NCBI RefSeq assembly: GCF_000308715.1
Contig: NZ_BAGH01000193.1
Location: 1-32,154 of the forward strand
Direction: 5' to 3'
Length of the DNA: 32,154 nucleotides
Origin: Nocardia tenerifensis NBRC 101015
Lineage (GTDB): Bacteria > Actinomycetota > Actinomycetes > Mycobacteriales > Mycobacteriaceae
The notes under the pieces are model-generated. The model saw only the letters and a program-made list of their open reading frames with translations. It did not search any database and was not told the origin of the DNA. Every line of letters starts with the position of its first letter. The stretch's first letter is position 1. Shown in pieces: positions 22,550 through 32,154 of this stretch. Position numbers and translations under genes: made by a program.

Positions 22550-22993
22550 ATGAACGATGTCAAGACGGATCTGTCCCGAACCGCGGCGTTCCGGCTGGGC
22601 ACGCTGGGAGCGGTGGTCGCCGACCGCTTCGCGGCCGAGATCGCGCCATTCGACCTCAAACCGAAGCACGTGGGCCTGCTGAATGTGCTCAGTCAGGACT
22701 CCGCCGCCTCTCAACAGGTGTTGGCCGCCAAGCTGGGTGTCGTGCCCAGCCTGGTCGTGGCTCTCGCGGATCACCTCGAGGATCTCGGCGCGCTGACCCG
22801 GGTGCGCGACAGCCGGGACCGGCGACGGCAGGTCCTCACCCTCACCGAGGAGGGGAAACACCTCCTCTCCCGGTGCACGGAGATCGCGAAAAAGCTCGAC
22901 CAGCAACTGCTGGCCCCCCTCTCGGCCCCCCAGCGCAAGGGCTTGCACGACGCGCTACGCGTTCTCGCCGCGTCGTCTTCCGCAAACGACTGA
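22550..22993 (+). CDS. MarR-family transcriptional regulator, 147 aa
   Basis: Winged-HTH repressor. The helix-turn-helix runs LLNVLSQDSAASQQVLAAKLGVVPSLVVALADHLEDLGAL, and the wing R-D-S-R-D-R-R-R-Q-V-L-T-L-T-E-E-G-K is canonical. The first and last helices would make the dimer. The ATG at 22550 was chosen over upstream in-frame starts as it begins with the dimer helix. A -10-like TATCAT is 7 nt ahead, so it may be translated leaderlessly. Its ligand is unknown, and its likely target is the divergent DUF4267-like gene. Confidence 0.88.
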   Translation: MNDVKTDLSRTAAFRLGTLGAVVADRFAAEIAPFDLKPKHVGLLNVLSQDSAASQQVLAAKLGVVPSLVVALADHLEDLGALTRVRDSRDRRRQVLTLTEEGKHLLSRCTEIAKKLDQQLLAPLSAPQRKGLHDALRVLAASSSAND

Positions 22994-23037
22994 ACGCCTA
23001 GCCCCACCGCCGCGCCAGCCGGCCGCCGCGCCGTGAC

Positions 23038-23281
23038 CTGAACCCCGCACTCTTTGTCGGGATCCGCACCCTCTCTAGACGCCTAGAAAGAGTGCGAGTC
23101 CCTAGAGCTGGTGCGGGGGTTTGGGGGAGTAGCCAGCAGCCGGAGTTTGCCCCTATGGGCTTGTGCAGGGAGTGCGCATTCCGTGAGGTGGTGCGGGGGT
23201 GGGGGTCAGCATCCGCACCCTTTGACGGATCCGCACCGCCTCTCGGCGAAACTCCCAGAGGCGGTATGGATTTCGAGATCA
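23038..23281. repeat. Convergent-intergenic structured repeat, copy B
   Basis: Second copy of the element at 15629-15905, same orientation, 7.4 kb away. It begins TGAACCCCGCAC like copy A and ends with the shared GGATTTCGAG before the opposing stop (here of nuoN). It keeps the outer inverted repeat (AACCCCGCAC / GTGCGGGG with one extra G) and the inner TCTAG/CTAGA hairpin. Its last third differs: it has a perfect 9-bp stem (see next feature). Confidence 0.8.
23229..23271. terminator. Hairpin at the 3' end of the nuo operon
   Basis: ACCGCCTCT (23235-23243) pairs perfectly with AGAGGCGGT (23257-23265), extended by ATCC (23229-23232) and GGAT (23268-23271) at the base. It directly follows the nuoN stop codon on the minus strand. 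This is the likely operon terminator and forms the end of repeat copy B. Confidence 0.6.
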
Positions 23282-24892
23282 GCGGACGAACGTGGACGCC
23301 CGGTCGGCCAAGTCGAGCAGCAACTGCGGGAAGATGCCGAGAACCAGTGTGGCGCCGGCGCCGAAGGCGATCACGGTGGTGGTGAGGAAGGGGGCGACCA
23401 CGGTGGGGGCGTCGGCGGGCGGGTCGGTGAAGAACATCAGCACGATCACCCGAATGTAGAAGAACGCGGCGATGGCGCTGCAGATGACGCCGACGATGAC
23501 GAGGAAGGTCGCGTCACCGGCCGCAGCGGCCTCGAAAACGGCGAACTTGCTGACGAATCCACTGGTGAGCGGCAAGCCGGCGAACGAGAGCAGGAACAGC
23601 GCGAACACGCTCGCCAACCACGGCGAACGCCGCCCGAGCCCGGCCCACTGCGCGAGCCCGGTCGCCTCGTCGCCCGCGGAGTCGCGGACCAGGCTGACGA
23701 CCGCGAACGCGCCGACGGTGCCCACACCATAGGCGACCAGATAGAACAGGATCGCCGAGACGCCCTTGTCATTGGCCGCGACCAAACCGGTGAGGATGAA
23801 ACCGGCATGGGCGACAGAGGAATACGCGAGCATCCGCTTGACGTCGGTCTGCGTGATCGCCATGACCGCGCCCACCGCCATGGTGGCGATGGCGATGGCC
23901 GCGAACACCGGCCGCCAATCGTCGCGCAGCCCGGGTACCGCGATCTGCAGTACGCGCAGCAACGCACCGACCGCCGCGATCTTGGTGGCCGCCGCCATGA
24001 ACGCCGTAACCGGCGTGGGCGCACCCTGATACACGTCGGGCACCCACGACTGGAACGGCACCGTGCCGATCTTGAACAGCAGACCCACCGCCAGCATGGC
24101 CACGCCGAGCAGCGCGAGCAACGCGTTGTCCGGGTGCAGCGCGATGGCATCCGCGATCCCCGGCAACTTCACCGTCCCGGCCTGCCCGTACAGCAGCGCG
24201 ACACCGTAGAGGAAGAACGCGGAGGAGAACGCGCCGAGCAGGAAGTACTTCAGCGCCGCCTCCTGCGACAGCAACCGACGGCGCCGGGCGAGCCCGCACA
24301 GCAGATACAGCGGCAGCGACAACACCTCGAGCGCGACGAACATGGTGAGCAGATCGTTGGACGCCGGGAACAGCAGCAGCCCGCCGACCGCGAGCAACGT
24401 CAACGGGAACACCTCGGTCGTCGCGATGCCGGCCCGCAGTGCGGTCCGCTCCATCGCGCTGCCCGGCACCGAAGACGCCTGCGGCGTAAAGGCATCCACT
24501 CCGCGCCCGAGCGTCGCGGCGGCCGCACTCCAGGTGCCCGGCCCGCTGCGCGCCTCGACCCGCGGCTCGGCCCCGCGCTCGCCCATGAACAGCACGCCGA
24601 GGATCGCCACCACCAGGATGGTGCCCTGCAAGAACAGCGTGACCCCGTCGACGGCGACCGCGCCGCCCACCGCCGGGGCCGAGGTCCCGGCCAGCCACAC
24701 CACCGCGACCAGCGCGCCCACCAGCCCGGCGAGGCTCAGCAGCAGCTGCGCGCCGAACCGGAACCGCCGCCCCATGAACGCCTCGACCAGCACGCTGACC
24801 ACCGCGACGCCGAACACGATCAGCATCGGCGAGAGCCGCCCGTACTCGATGCTCGGCGCCGGAATCGTCGCGGCGAGGATTGTTCCGCTCAT
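23279..24892 (-). CDS. nuoN: NADH-quinone oxidoreductase subunit N (NuoN), 537 aa
   Basis: An antiporter-like proton channel of respiratory complex I in the plasma membrane. It has many transmembrane helices with the conserved antiporter core: YSSVAHAGFILTGL, GLFKIGTVPFQSWVPDVYQGAPTPVTAFMAAATKIA (K in a channel helix) and VALEVLSLPLYLLCGL (E in helix 5). Length is normal for actinobacteria, which carry an N-terminal extension. The start ATG overlaps the nuoM stop by 4 nt (ATGA), so translation is coupled. It is the last gene of the operon, ending at repeat copy B. Confidence 0.95.
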   Translation of the reverse strand: MSGTILAATIPAPSIEYGRLSPMLIVFGVAVVSVLVEAFMGRRFRFGAQLLLSLAGLVGALVAVVWLAGTSAPAVGGAVAVDGVTLFLQGTILVVAILGVLFMGERGAEPRVEARSGPGTWSAAAATLGRGVDAFTPQASSVPGSAMERTALRAGIATTEVFPLTLLAVGGLLLFPASNDLLTMFVALEVLSLPLYLLCGLARRRRLLSQEAALKYFLLGAFSSAFFLYGVALLYGQAGTVKLPGIADAIALHPDNALLALLGVAMLAVGLLFKIGTVPFQSWVPDVYQGAPTPVTAFMAAATKIAAVGALLRVLQIAVPGLRDDWRPVFAAIAIATMAVGAVMAITQTDVKRMLAYSSVAHAGFILTGLVAANDKGVSAILFYLVAYGVGTVGAFAVVSLVRDSAGDEATGLAQWAGLGRRSPWLASVFALFLLSFAGLPLTSGFVSKFAVFEAAAAGDATFLVIVGVICSAIAAFFYIRVIVLMFFTDPPADAPTVVAPFLTTTVIAFGAGATLVLGIFPQLLLDLADRASTFVR

Positions 24893-26514
24893 TTGTGAGC
24901 ACCTCCGGAATGATCGGCCTTACCCGCCTCGGGCAGCGCGGGCACGGTCGGCGCGGGGTCGTGCTTGCCGATGGTCGTCAAGGTCTGGCTCACGGCCGGA
25001 TTGATGAAGTCCAGCACCGGTTTCGGATAGACGCCGAGGAACAGCAGGGCCGCGATCAACGGCACCACCACCACGAGCTCACGGGGCACCAGGTCGTGGA
25101 TGCGCTCGCTGCCGTCCTTGACCGGGCCGGTCATCATCCGCTGATACATCCACAGCACGTACAGCGCGGCGAGCACCAGCGCGCCCGTCGCGACGACCGC
25201 CGCGAACTGGTAACGGCTGAAAGTCCCGAGCAGCACGAGGAATTCGCTGACGAACGGCGCGAGCCCCGGCAGCGACAGGGTGGCCAGGCCCGCGATGAAG
25301 AACGTGCCCGCGAGCACCGGCGCGACCTTCTGCACCCCGCCGAAGTCGGCGATGAGCCGGGTTCCGCGGCGCGACACCAGGAATCCCGCGATCAGGAACA
25401 GCGCGGCGGTGGAGATGCCGTGGTTGACCATGTACAGCGTCGCGCCCGTCTGGCCCTGACTGGTCATCGCGAAGATGCCGAGGATGATGAAGCCGAAGTG
25501 GGAAATCGAGGTGTAGGCGATCAACCGCATCACGTCGGTCTGCCCGATGGCGAGCAGCGCGCCGTAGATGATGCCGATCACCGCGAGCGTGATCACCAGC
25601 GGCGCATAGGTACTCGACGCGTCGGGGAACAGCATGAGGCAGTAGCGCAGCATGCCGAACGTGCCGACCTTGTCGACCACCGCCATCATCAGCACCGCGC
25701 TCGACGGCGTGGCGGCCACGGCCGCGTCCGGCAGCCAGGTGTGCAGCGGCCACAGCGGCGCCTTCACCGCGAACGCGAACATGAAGCCGAGGAACAGCGC
25801 GTTCATCACCGCGGGCGCCGCGCCGAGCTGTCCGGAGTTGGCCGCGGCGACCACCGCGCGGAAGTCGAAGGTGCCCGAGGAGTCCGCGCCGAGCCCGTCG
25901 CGCGCGGTGACCACGTACAGGCCGATCACCGCGGCCAGCATGATCAGTCCGCCGAACAGGTTGTACAGCAGGAACTTCACCGCGGCCCGCGAGCGTTGCT
26001 GCCGCAGTTCGGGATTCACCGACCGAGGACCGAAGCCGCCGATGAGGAAGTACATCGGGATCAGCATGGCCTCGAAGAACACGTAGAACAGCAGGATGTC
26101 GAGCGAGACGAACGAGATCAGCACCATCGCCTCGACCAGCAGGGTCAGCGCGACGTAGGTGTGCGACACCCGCCGCCCGCCGCCGACCTCGCGCTCGTCG
26201 TGCCAGCCCGCCAAAATCAGCAGCGGCACGAGCACGGCGGTGAGCAGCACCAGCACCAGCGCGATCCCGTCGACCCCGACGGTGTACCCCGCGCCGAACG
26301 CCGGTATCCACTCGTGGTCCTCGACGAATTGATACTGCGCCCCACCGGGTTCGAAGCGCACCGCCACCACCACGGCCAGCACCAGCACCGCCACCGACAC
26401 CGCCAGTGCCAGGCAGCGCGCCAGCAACCGTTGCGCCGCAGGCAACACCAGCACGATGGCAGCGCCGATCGCCGGCGCCAACCACAACGTGGTCAACCAG
26501 GGAAAGTCCGTCAC
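24889..26514 (-). CDS. nuoM: NADH-quinone oxidoreductase subunit M (NuoM), 541 aa
   Basis: A proton-pumping antiporter-like subunit of complex I. Signature segments include [17 protein letters not shown] (helix-5 Glu), FKAP-type [17 protein letters not shown], then [16 protein letters not shown] and [20 protein letters not shown]. The GTG at 26514 gives a 4-nt GTGA overlap with the nuoL stop, matching the other junctions, and is preferred to the GTG at 26517. The C-terminal tail is Pro/Ala rich and ends A-H-K. Confidence 0.94.
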   Translation of the reverse strand: MTDFPWLTTLWLAPAIGAAIVLVLPAAQRLLARCLALAVSVAVLVLAVVVAVRFEPGGAQYQFVEDHEWIPAFGAGYTVGVDGIALVLVLLTAVLVPLLILAGWHDEREVGGGRRVSHTYVALTLLVEAMVLISFVSLDILLFYVFFEAMLIPMYFLIGGFGPRSVNPELRQQRSRAAVKFLLYNLFGGLIMLAAVIGLYVVTARDGLGADSSGTFDFRAVVAAANSGQLGAAPAVMNALFLGFMFAFAVKAPLWPLHTWLPDAAVAATPSSAVLMMAVVDKVGTFGMLRYCLMLFPDASSTYAPLVITLAVIGIIYGALLAIGQTDVMRLIAYTSISHFGFIILGIFAMTSQGQTGATLYMVNHGISTAALFLIAGFLVSRRGTRLIADFGGVQKVAPVLAGTFFIAGLATLSLPGLAPFVSEFLVLLGTFSRYQFAAVVATGALVLAALYVLWMYQRMMTGPVKDGSERIHDLVPRELVVVVPLIAALLFLGVYPKPVLDFINPAVSQTLTTIGKHDPAPTVPALPEAGKADHSGGAHK

Positions 26515-28445
26515 CACAACCTCACCGCGAGAAGGGCGGCGGCTACGAGGGCCGCGCCGGTGAACATGGACAGGGCGTAGGAGCGCACGAAACCGGTTTG
26601 GACGTGGCGGATTCGGGCGGAGAGGCCGCCGATGAGGGCGGCGGTGCCGTTGACGATTCCGTCGATGCCCCGGTTGTCGAGGAAGACGAGTGCGCGGGTC
26701 AGGTAGGCGCCGGGGCGCATGAAGGCCGCCTCGTTGAGTGCGTCACCGTAGAGGTCGCGGCGGGCCGCGACGGTCAAGGGGGACACGGCCTGCGGCGCGG
26801 TGTCGGGGATGTCGCGCTGGGCGTACTTGTAGTAGGCGATGCCGACGCCGACGGCGACGACCACCAGCGCGAGCGCGGTGACGACACCCGCCGGCACGGT
26901 CTCCTCGCCGTGGTGCGCCCCGACCACCGGCTCCAGCCAGTTCTGCAACGCGGAGCCGAACGCGAAAAGCGCTCCGGCGGCGACGGATCCGATGGCGAGC
27001 AGGATCATCGGCCCGGTCATCACCGCGGGCGCCTCGTGCGGATGCGTGCCCTCGCCGCGCAGGCGCTCCGGCCAGCGCGCCTCGCCGAAGAAGGTCATGA
27101 TCATCACCCGCGTCATGTAGAACGCGGTGATGCCCGCGCCGAGCAACGTCACCGCGCCGAGCGCCAATCCGCCTGTGCCGCCCTGGTTGAACGCGACCTC
27201 GATGATCTTGTCCTTGGAGAAGAACCCGGCGAACGGCGGCACCCCGATGATGGCGAGGTAGCCGAGCCCGAAGGTGACGTAGGTGATCGGCAGCAGTTTG
27301 CGCAGGCCGCCGTAGCGTCGCATGTCGGTCTCGTCGTCCATGGCGTGCATCACCGAACCGGCGCCGAGGAACAGCCCGGCCTTGAAGAACCCGTGGGTGA
27401 GCAGGTGCATGATGGCGAAGGCGTACCCGGCCGGGCCGAGGCCCGCGGCCAGCACCATGTAGCCGATCTGGCTCATGGTCGAGGCGGCGAGCGCCTTCTT
27501 GATGTCGTCCTTGGCGCAGCCGACGATCGCGCCGAAGAGCAGCGTCACCGCGCCGACGAGGACGACGCCGAGCCGCGCGTCGGGCGCCAGATCGAAGATC
27601 GGACCGGACCGCGCGATCAGGTACACACCCGCGGTGACCATGGTGGCCGCGTGGATGAGCGCGGACACCGGCGTCGGGCCCTCCATCGCGTCGCCGAGCC
27701 AGGATTGCAGCGGCACCTGCGCGGACTTACCGCACGCGGCGAGCAGCAGCAGCAACCCGATCGCGGTGAGCGTGCCCTCCCCGGCCTGCGGCGCGCCCGC
27801 GAACACGTCGGTGAAGTTGATCGAGCCGAAGGTCGAGAACATCACGAACATGGCGATGGCCAAGCCCATGTCGCCGACCCGGTTGACCACGAACGCCTTC
27901 TTGGCCGCCGTCGCCGCCGTCGGCTTGTGGTACCAGAACCCGATCAGCAGGTAGGACGCCAGGCCGACGCCCTCCCAGCCGAGGTAGAGCACCAGGTAGT
28001 TGTTGGCGAGCACCAGCAGCAGCATGGCCGCGAGGAACAGGTTGAGGTATCCGAAGAAACGACGTCGACCAGGATCTGTGTATTCGGGTCGCTCCGCAGG
28101 CTCCGCTCCCGGGCTCATATACCCGATCGAGTAGACGTGAATGAGCGAGCCGACACCGGTGATCAGCAGCGCGAAACACATGGAGAGCTGGTCCAATTGG
28201 AGGCTGAAGTCGGCCTGCAACCCCGCGACCGGAACCCAGCTGAACAGATCGGTGTGCACGCCGCGCTGCGCGGTGTCGCGGCCGAGCATGTCGAAGAACC
28301 CGATGCCCGCGACCACGAAAGCGGCCAGAGCGAGCGCGGTTCCGAGCAGATGGCCCCACTTGTCGCTGAAACGACCGGTGAGCAGCAGGATTACCGCACC
28401 CGCCAGCGGCAGGGCAGGCAGCAGCCAGAGCGTCGCCGTCTCCAT
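26511..28445 (-). CDS. nuoL: NADH-quinone oxidoreductase subunit L (NuoL), 644 aa
   Basis: The terminal antiporter-like subunit of complex I, with the long lateral helix at the C-terminal end. It shows [18 protein letters not shown] (helix-5 Glu), [52 protein letters not shown] and [14 protein letters not shown]. Its start is 1 nt after the nuoK stop. A short insertion with [18 protein letters not shown] in a loop is normal in actinobacterial NuoL. Length fits. Confidence 0.95.
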   Translation of the reverse strand: METATLWLLPALPLAGAVILLLTGRFSDKWGHLLGTALALAAFVVAGIGFFDMLGRDTAQRGVHTDLFSWVPVAGLQADFSLQLDQLSMCFALLITGVGSLIHVYSIGYMSPGAEPAERPEYTDPGRRRFFGYLNLFLAAMLLLVLANNYLVLYLGWEGVGLASYLLIGFWYHKPTAATAAKKAFVVNRVGDMGLAIAMFVMFSTFGSINFTDVFAGAPQAGEGTLTAIGLLLLLAACGKSAQVPLQSWLGDAMEGPTPVSALIHAATMVTAGVYLIARSGPIFDLAPDARLGVVLVGAVTLLFGAIVGCAKDDIKKALAASTMSQIGYMVLAAGLGPAGYAFAIMHLLTHGFFKAGLFLGAGSVMHAMDDETDMRRYGGLRKLLPITYVTFGLGYLAIIGVPPFAGFFSKDKIIEVAFNQGGTGGLALGAVTLLGAGITAFYMTRVMIMTFFGEARWPERLRGEGTHPHEAPAVMTGPMILLAIGSVAAGALFAFGSALQNWLEPVVGAHHGEETVPAGVVTALALVVVAVGVGIAYYKYAQRDIPDTAPQAVSPLTVAARRDLYGDALNEAAFMRPGAYLTRALVFLDNRGIDGIVNGTAALIGGLSARIRHVQTGFVRSYALSMFTGAALVAAALLAVRLW

Positions 28446-28446
28446 G

Positions 28447-28746
28447 TCAGAACTTCAGCAGGTTGGCGTCGTCGACCGAGGTCGAGCGGCGGGCGCGGAA
28501 GATGGTCATGATGATGGCGAGGCCGACCACGACCTCGGCCGCGGCGACCACCATGGTGAAGAACGCGAACACCTGGCCGTCGAGGTTCGAGTGCAGCCTG
28601 GCGAAGGTGACGAACGCCAGGTTCACCGCGTTGAGCATCAGCTCGATGCACATGAACACCACGATGGCGTTGCGCCGCAACAGCACTCCGGCCGCGCCGA
28701 TGGTGAACAGCAGGGCGGACAGGAACAGGTAGTTCTGGGGGTTCAC
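28447..28746 (-). CDS. nuoK: NADH-quinone oxidoreductase subunit K (NuoK), 99 aa
   Basis: A small three-helix membrane subunit of complex I. It carries both conserved channel glutamates, in [12 protein letters not shown] and [12 protein letters not shown]. The GTG start overlaps the nuoJ stop as GTGA. Length is the family norm. The sequence [20 protein letters not shown] is a typical amino end. Confidence 0.95.
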   Translation of the reverse strand: MNPQNYLFLSALLFTIGAAGVLLRRNAIVVFMCIELMLNAVNLAFVTFARLHSNLDGQVFAFFTMVVAAAEVVVGLAIIMTIFRARRSTSVDDANLLKF

Positions 28747-29642
28747 CGATTGCCTTCCTCGTCGCTCTGGTTCTCGGTCGCGACCGAGCTGGGGGTGGCC
28801 GCCGTCGCGACCGAGCCGGCGGTCGCGGTCGAGCCGGTCGCCGTGACCGAGTCGCCGAGACCCTCCGCCGCGACCGAGATGACGGCCGCCTCGGTCAGCG
28901 CCCGGGTTTGGCGGTGCCGCAGGATGGTGCTTACCGACAGTTCCTCGAAGGACCCGTCGGGCAGCCTGGCCGGAATGTCGACCGCGTTGTGCCTGGCGTA
29001 GACGCCGGGGGTCGGCAGCGGGGTGGCCCGGTGGCCCGCCTCGCGGAACCGGCGCACCGACATCTCTCGCTGGCCGAACCGCGGCCCGAACTGCTCGCGG
29101 TGCGCGAGGACCATCGCGCCGATGGTGGCGGTGATGAGCAGCGCGCCGGTGAGCTCGAACGCCCACACGTAGCGCACGAAGATCAGCTCGGCGAGCTCGC
29201 CGATCACGTCGTGCCCGGCGAAACCTGTTGCGGGGAAGGTGATCCCGGACTCGCGGATGCCGCGGGCGATGCCGCTGATCAGCAGCAGCCCGAAGCCGAG
29301 GCCGACCGCGCCCGCGGCGAGCCGCTGCCCGCGCAGGTTCTCCTTCAGCGACTCCGCGGAGTCGACGCCGACCAGCATGAGCACGAACAGGAACAGCATC
29401 ATGACCGCGCCGGTGTAGACGACGATCTGCACGACGCCGAGGAACAGCGCGTCCTGGGCCATGTAGAACACCGCGAGCACGATCATGGTGGCGGCCAGGC
29501 AGATCGCGGAGTGCACCGCCTTGCGCGCGAACACCATGCCCAGCGCGCCGACCACGGCCAGCGGCGCGAGCACCCAGAAGTTCACCGCCTCTCCGGTGCC
29601 GGTCCGGGTGAGCGGCTCGGCGGCGAGGATTACTGCGTTCAC
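28743..29642 (-). CDS. nuoJ: NADH-quinone oxidoreductase subunit J (NuoJ), 299 aa
   Basis: A five-helix membrane subunit of complex I. Helix 3 carries the flexible [18 protein letters not shown] motif (the pi-bulge helix). Residues about 190-299 form a long hydrophilic tail, beyond the core of E. coli-type NuoJ. It is followed by a low-complexity Thr/Ala/Val/Ser region (repeated VAT-like units) and a final E-N-Q-S-D-E-E-G. The GTG at 29642 overlaps the previous stop (GTGA). Confidence 0.93.
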   Translation of the reverse strand: MNAVILAAEPLTRTGTGEAVNFWVLAPLAVVGALGMVFARKAVHSAICLAATMIVLAVFYMAQDALFLGVVQIVVYTGAVMMLFLFVLMLVGVDSAESLKENLRGQRLAAGAVGLGFGLLLISGIARGIRESGITFPATGFAGHDVIGELAELIFVRYVWAFELTGALLITATIGAMVLAHREQFGPRFGQREMSVRRFREAGHRATPLPTPGVYARHNAVDIPARLPDGSFEELSVSTILRHRQTRALTEAAVISVAAEGLGDSVTATGSTATAGSVATAATPSSVATENQSDEEGNR

Positions 29643-31474
29643 CGCGACCCTCCTTCCACGCCCGCCACGACGGGCTCCTTCGGGCTGTCCGGCGCGGCGA
29701 TCGCGTTGTCGCCGTTGGCTTCCGGCGCGTTGCCCGGTACGTGGCCGAGGTAGTAGTCGCTCTCGTCGGCGCCCGGGTACATGGCGTGCGGCGGGGCGGA
29801 CATGCCCGGCTGCAGCGGCGCGAGCAGCCGGTCCTTCTCGTAGATGAGTCCGGCGCGGTTGTCGTCGGTCATCTCGTAGTCGTTGGTCATGGTCAGCGCG
29901 CGCGTCGGGCACGCCTCGATGCACAGGCCGCAGCCGATGCAACGCAGGTAGTTGATCTGGTAGACCTGCCCGTACCGTTCGCCGGGCGAGAACCGTTCGG
30001 TCTCGGTGTTGTCCGCGCCCTCGACGTAGATCGCGTCGGCGGGGCAGGCCCAGGCGCACAGCTCGCAGCCGATGCACTTCTCCAGTCCGTCCGGGTGCCG
30101 ATTGAGCTGATGACGTCCGTGGTAGCGCGGCGCGGTCGGGACCTTCTGCTCCGGATAGAACTCGGTGTTGGGCTTCTTGAACATGGTCGCCGCGGTGACC
30201 ACGAACCCGGCCAGCGGATCCAGCAGACCGGCCTTGGCGACCTCGCGGGGCTGCTCGGGCAGCGGCGGGGTCGGGAAGCCGAGGAAGACAGTGGAATCCG
30301 GGCCCGATGCGGCGGGCTCCGGCTCGGCAGGCGGCGCGGCGCCGCCCTTACGCCCGGCGCGCAGGAACAGACCGATGATCAGCCCCGAGACCAGCAGCCC
30401 GCCGATGACCAGCGCGGGAGTCTGGACGTGGTAGCCCTCGGCCTGCAACACGCGGGCGGTGGCCACGAGCATGACCCACAGCAGCGAGGTCGGGATGAGC
30501 AGCTTCCAGCCGAGGTTCATGAACTGGTCGTAGCGCAGGCGGGGCAGCGTGCCGCGCAGCCAGATGAACACGAACAGGAATGCCCACACCTTGGCGGTGA
30601 ACCACAGCACCGGCCACCAGCCGGTGTTCGCGCCCGCCCACAGGCTCAGCGGGAACGGCGCGTGCCAGCCGCCGAGGAACAGGGTGGTGGCGAGCGCGGA
30701 AACCGTTGCCATGTTGATGTATTCGGCCATCATGAACATGGCGAACTTCAGCGAGGAGTACTCGGTGTGGAAGCCGCCGACCAGCTCGCCCTCGGCCTCG
30801 GGCAGGTCGAACGGCGCCCGGTTGGTCTCGCCGACCATGGAGACGCAGTAGATCAGGAACGAGGGCAGCAGCAGGAAGACGTACCAGGTGTCGTGCTGGG
30901 CGGCCACGATGCCCGAGGTGGACATGGTGCCGCCCAGCAGGAACACGGTGGCGAAGCACAGCGCCATCGCGATCTCGTAGGAGATCACCTGCGCGGTCGA
31001 GCGCAGCCCGCCGAGCAGCGGATAGGTCGAGCCCGACGACCACCCGGCGAGCACGATGCCGTACACGCCGATCGAGGTGATCGCGAGGATGTACAGCACG
31101 GCCACCGGCATATCGGTGAGCTGCAACGCGGTGTGGTGGCCGAGGATGGAGACCTCGGGGCCGAACGGGATCACCGCGAACGCCATCACCGCCGGGATCA
31201 GCGAGATGATCGGCGCCATGATGAAGATCGGCTTGTCGACGATGGCCGGGACGATGTCTTCCTTGAGCGCCATCTTCACGCCGTCGGCGATGCTCTGCAG
31301 CATGCCGTACGGTCCGATGCGGTTCGGGCCGATCCGCATCTGCATGCGGGCCACGATCTTTCGCTCCGCGACCACCGCGATCATCGGGATGAGCAGCAGG
31401 AAGACGAAGATGGCGAGGGATTTCCCGATCACGAGCCACAGGGGGTCGTGACCGAAGAGGGCCAGGTCACTCAT
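29639..31474 (-). CDS. nuoH-nuoI: Fused NADH-quinone oxidoreductase subunits H and I (NuoH-NuoI), 611 aa
   Basis: Residues 1-375 are NuoH: about eight transmembrane helices, quinone-chamber motifs [11 protein letters not shown] and [17 protein letters not shown], and the ending G-L-F-L-R-A. Residues 376-415 are a Pro/Ala/Glu linker ([14 protein letters not shown]). Residues 416-611 are Nuo[21 protein letters not shown], then two 4Fe-4S motifs C467-I-G-C470-E-L-C473-A-W-A-C477 and C512-I-G-C515-G-L-C518-I-E-A-C522. There is no stop, ATG or GTG between the two parts. NuoH is in the membrane and NuoI in the adjacent peripheral arm, so a tether is structurally reasonable. All 8 cluster Cys are kept. 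Confidence 0.93.
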   Translation of the reverse strand: MSDLALFGHDPLWLVIGKSLAIFVFLLLIPMIAVVAERKIVARMQMRIGPNRIGPYGMLQSIADGVKMALKEDIVPAIVDKPIFIMAPIISLIPAVMAFAVIPFGPEVSILGHHTALQLTDMPVAVLYILAITSIGVYGIVLAGWSSGSTYPLLGGLRSTAQVISYEIAMALCFATVFLLGGTMSTSGIVAAQHDTWYVFLLLPSFLIYCVSMVGETNRAPFDLPEAEGELVGGFHTEYSSLKFAMFMMAEYINMATVSALATTLFLGGWHAPFPLSLWAGANTGWWPVLWFTAKVWAFLFVFIWLRGTLPRLRYDQFMNLGWKLLIPTSLLWVMLVATARVLQAEGYHVQTPALVIGGLLVSGLIIGLFLRAGRKGGAAPPAEPEPAASGPDSTVFLGFPTPPLPEQPREVAKAGLLDPLAGFVVTAATMFKKPNTEFYPEQKVPTAPRYHGRHQLNRHPDGLEKCIGCELCAWACPADAIYVEGADNTETERFSPGERYGQVYQINYLRCIGCGLCIEACPTRALTMTNDYEMTDDNRAGLIYEKDRLLAPLQPGMSAPPHAMYPGADESDYYLGHVPGNAPEANGDNAIAAPDSPKEPVVAGVEGGSR

Positions 31475-32154
31475 GACGGTGCTCCTTCATCCTCTCGTCG
31501 GCCCGCCGCGATGGCCACGAGGCCGCCGGGCTGGGTGGCCAACTGTTCGGTGATCGAGCTGCCGGGGGAGTGCTGCGGCAGCCAGACCACCCGGTCGGGC
31601 AGGTCGGTGATCTCGAGCGGCAGGGTGACGGCGCCCCGGTCGGTGCTGACGGTCACCGGATCGCCTGCGACAGCACCGATTTCGGCGGCCGTCGTGGGGG
31701 ACAGCCGCACGGTCGGGGTGCGGGCGATGCCGGCCAGGTTGGGCTCGCCGTCTTGCAGGCGGCCGAGGTCGAGCAGCAGCCGCCAGCTGGCCAGGACCGC
31801 GGTGCCCGGTTCCGGTTGGGTCAGCGGGTGCGGCCGGTGCGCGGGCGGGGCCACCGGCGCGCCGTCCCACACCCCGAGCTCGGCGAGTTCGGCGCGGGCG
31901 GCGGCGGTGTCGGGCAGGCCGAGCCGGACCGTCATCTCGTCCGCGATGGCGTGCAGCACACGGTGATCCGAGAGCGGGGCGGACTGGCGGCGCACCATGT
32001 CGTCGCCGAGCGCGGCCTCGAACGGGCGCGGCCTGCCCTCCCAGTTGCGGAAGGTGCCGGACTTCTCCATGGCCGTGGCGACCGGGAACACGACGTCGGC
32101 GCGCTCGGTGACCGCGCTGTGCCGCTGCTCCAGGCTGACGACGAACCGCGCGGC
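31471..32154 (-). CDS. nuoG: NADH-quinone oxidoreductase subunit G (NuoG), C-terminal part only
   Basis: 227 codons of the C-terminal end reach the window edge; the N-terminal iron-sulfur domains lie outside. [25 protein letters not shown] is the hallmark of the molybdopterin-oxidoreductase-like domain of NuoG, followed by a molybdopterin-dinucleotide-binding-like beta domain with [30 protein letters not shown]. Its TGA overlaps the ATG of the fused nuoHI (ATGA). It is the first visible gene of this part of the operon. Confidence 0.9.
   Translation of the reverse strand, partial: AARFVVSLEQRHSAVTERADVVFPVATAMEKSGTFRNWEGRPRPFEAALGDDMVRRQSAPLSDHRVLHAIADEMTVRLGLPDTAAARAELAELGVWDGAPVAPPAHRPHPLTQPEPGTAVLASWRLLLDLGRLQDGEPNLAGIARTPTVRLSPTTAAEIGAVAGDPVTVSTDRGAVTLPLEITDLPDRVVWLPQHSPGSSITEQLATQPGGLVAIAAGRREDEGAPS

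Noticed and set aside
15629..23281. The two direct repeats as ends of one large inserted island
   Set aside because: Both sit at convergent gene ends, have no target duplication or transposase, and the real transposon in between has its own distinct ends.
23111..31966. Very long open frames on the plus strand opposite nuoG-N
   Set aside because: They are rich in Arg, Gly, His and Gln with no domain motifs, mirror GC-biased codons of true nuo genes, and lack SDs.
1..32154. CRISPR array, rRNA or toxin-antitoxin pair
   Set aside because: I saw no regularly spaced short repeats, no rRNA-like sequence, and no adjacent small toxin/antitoxin-like genes.

Overview
The window looks like chromosomal DNA of a high-GC actinomycete of the Nocardia/Rhodococcus type. 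Four things point there: the strongly GC-biased third codon positions, the many GTG starts, a 13E12-type DUF222/HNH gene, and the actinobacterial style of the nuo genes. I cannot fix the species from sequence alone.

Bases 1-5.3 kb hold a partial phosphotransferase-family gene, an alpha/beta hydrolase, and a divergent pair of secreted enzymes: a large lipase-like serine hydrolase and a GH13 alpha-amylase. Bases 5.4-23 kb are an accessory zone built mostly of small 'regulator plus divergent target' modules. These are TetR/SnoaL-like, a double-HTH regulator/TIM-barrel glycosidase-like protein, PadR-VOC/VOC, ArsR-membrane protein/SDR, MarR/FAD monooxygenase (plus a decayed AhpD-like gene), and MarR/DUF4267-like. 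Nearly every intergenic gap in these modules has its own palindrome. Between them lie a second SDR, a DUF222/HNH protein, a broken VOC gene and a short orphan fragment.

A complete-ended Tn3-family transposon derivative sits at 18769-22043. It has 46/47-bp terminal inverted repeats and a 5-bp target duplication (CTACC). It carries a tyrosine recombinase, a palindromic site that looks like its resolution core, a methyltransferase cargo gene, and a transposase cut down to its N-terminal part. It should therefore be movable only in trans.

Bases 23.3-32.1 kb (minus strand) are the 3' half of the respiratory complex I operon, nuoG(partial)-nuoH/I-nuoJ-nuoK-nuoL-nuoM-nuoN. Nearly all genes overlap by 4 nt. 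The striking feature is that NuoH and NuoI are one continuous reading frame of 611 codons.

A structured intergenic repeat of about 245-275 bp occurs twice in the same orientation (15629-15905 and 23038-23281). Each copy fills the gap between the stop codons of a convergent gene pair. No tRNA, rRNA or CRISPR array was seen.
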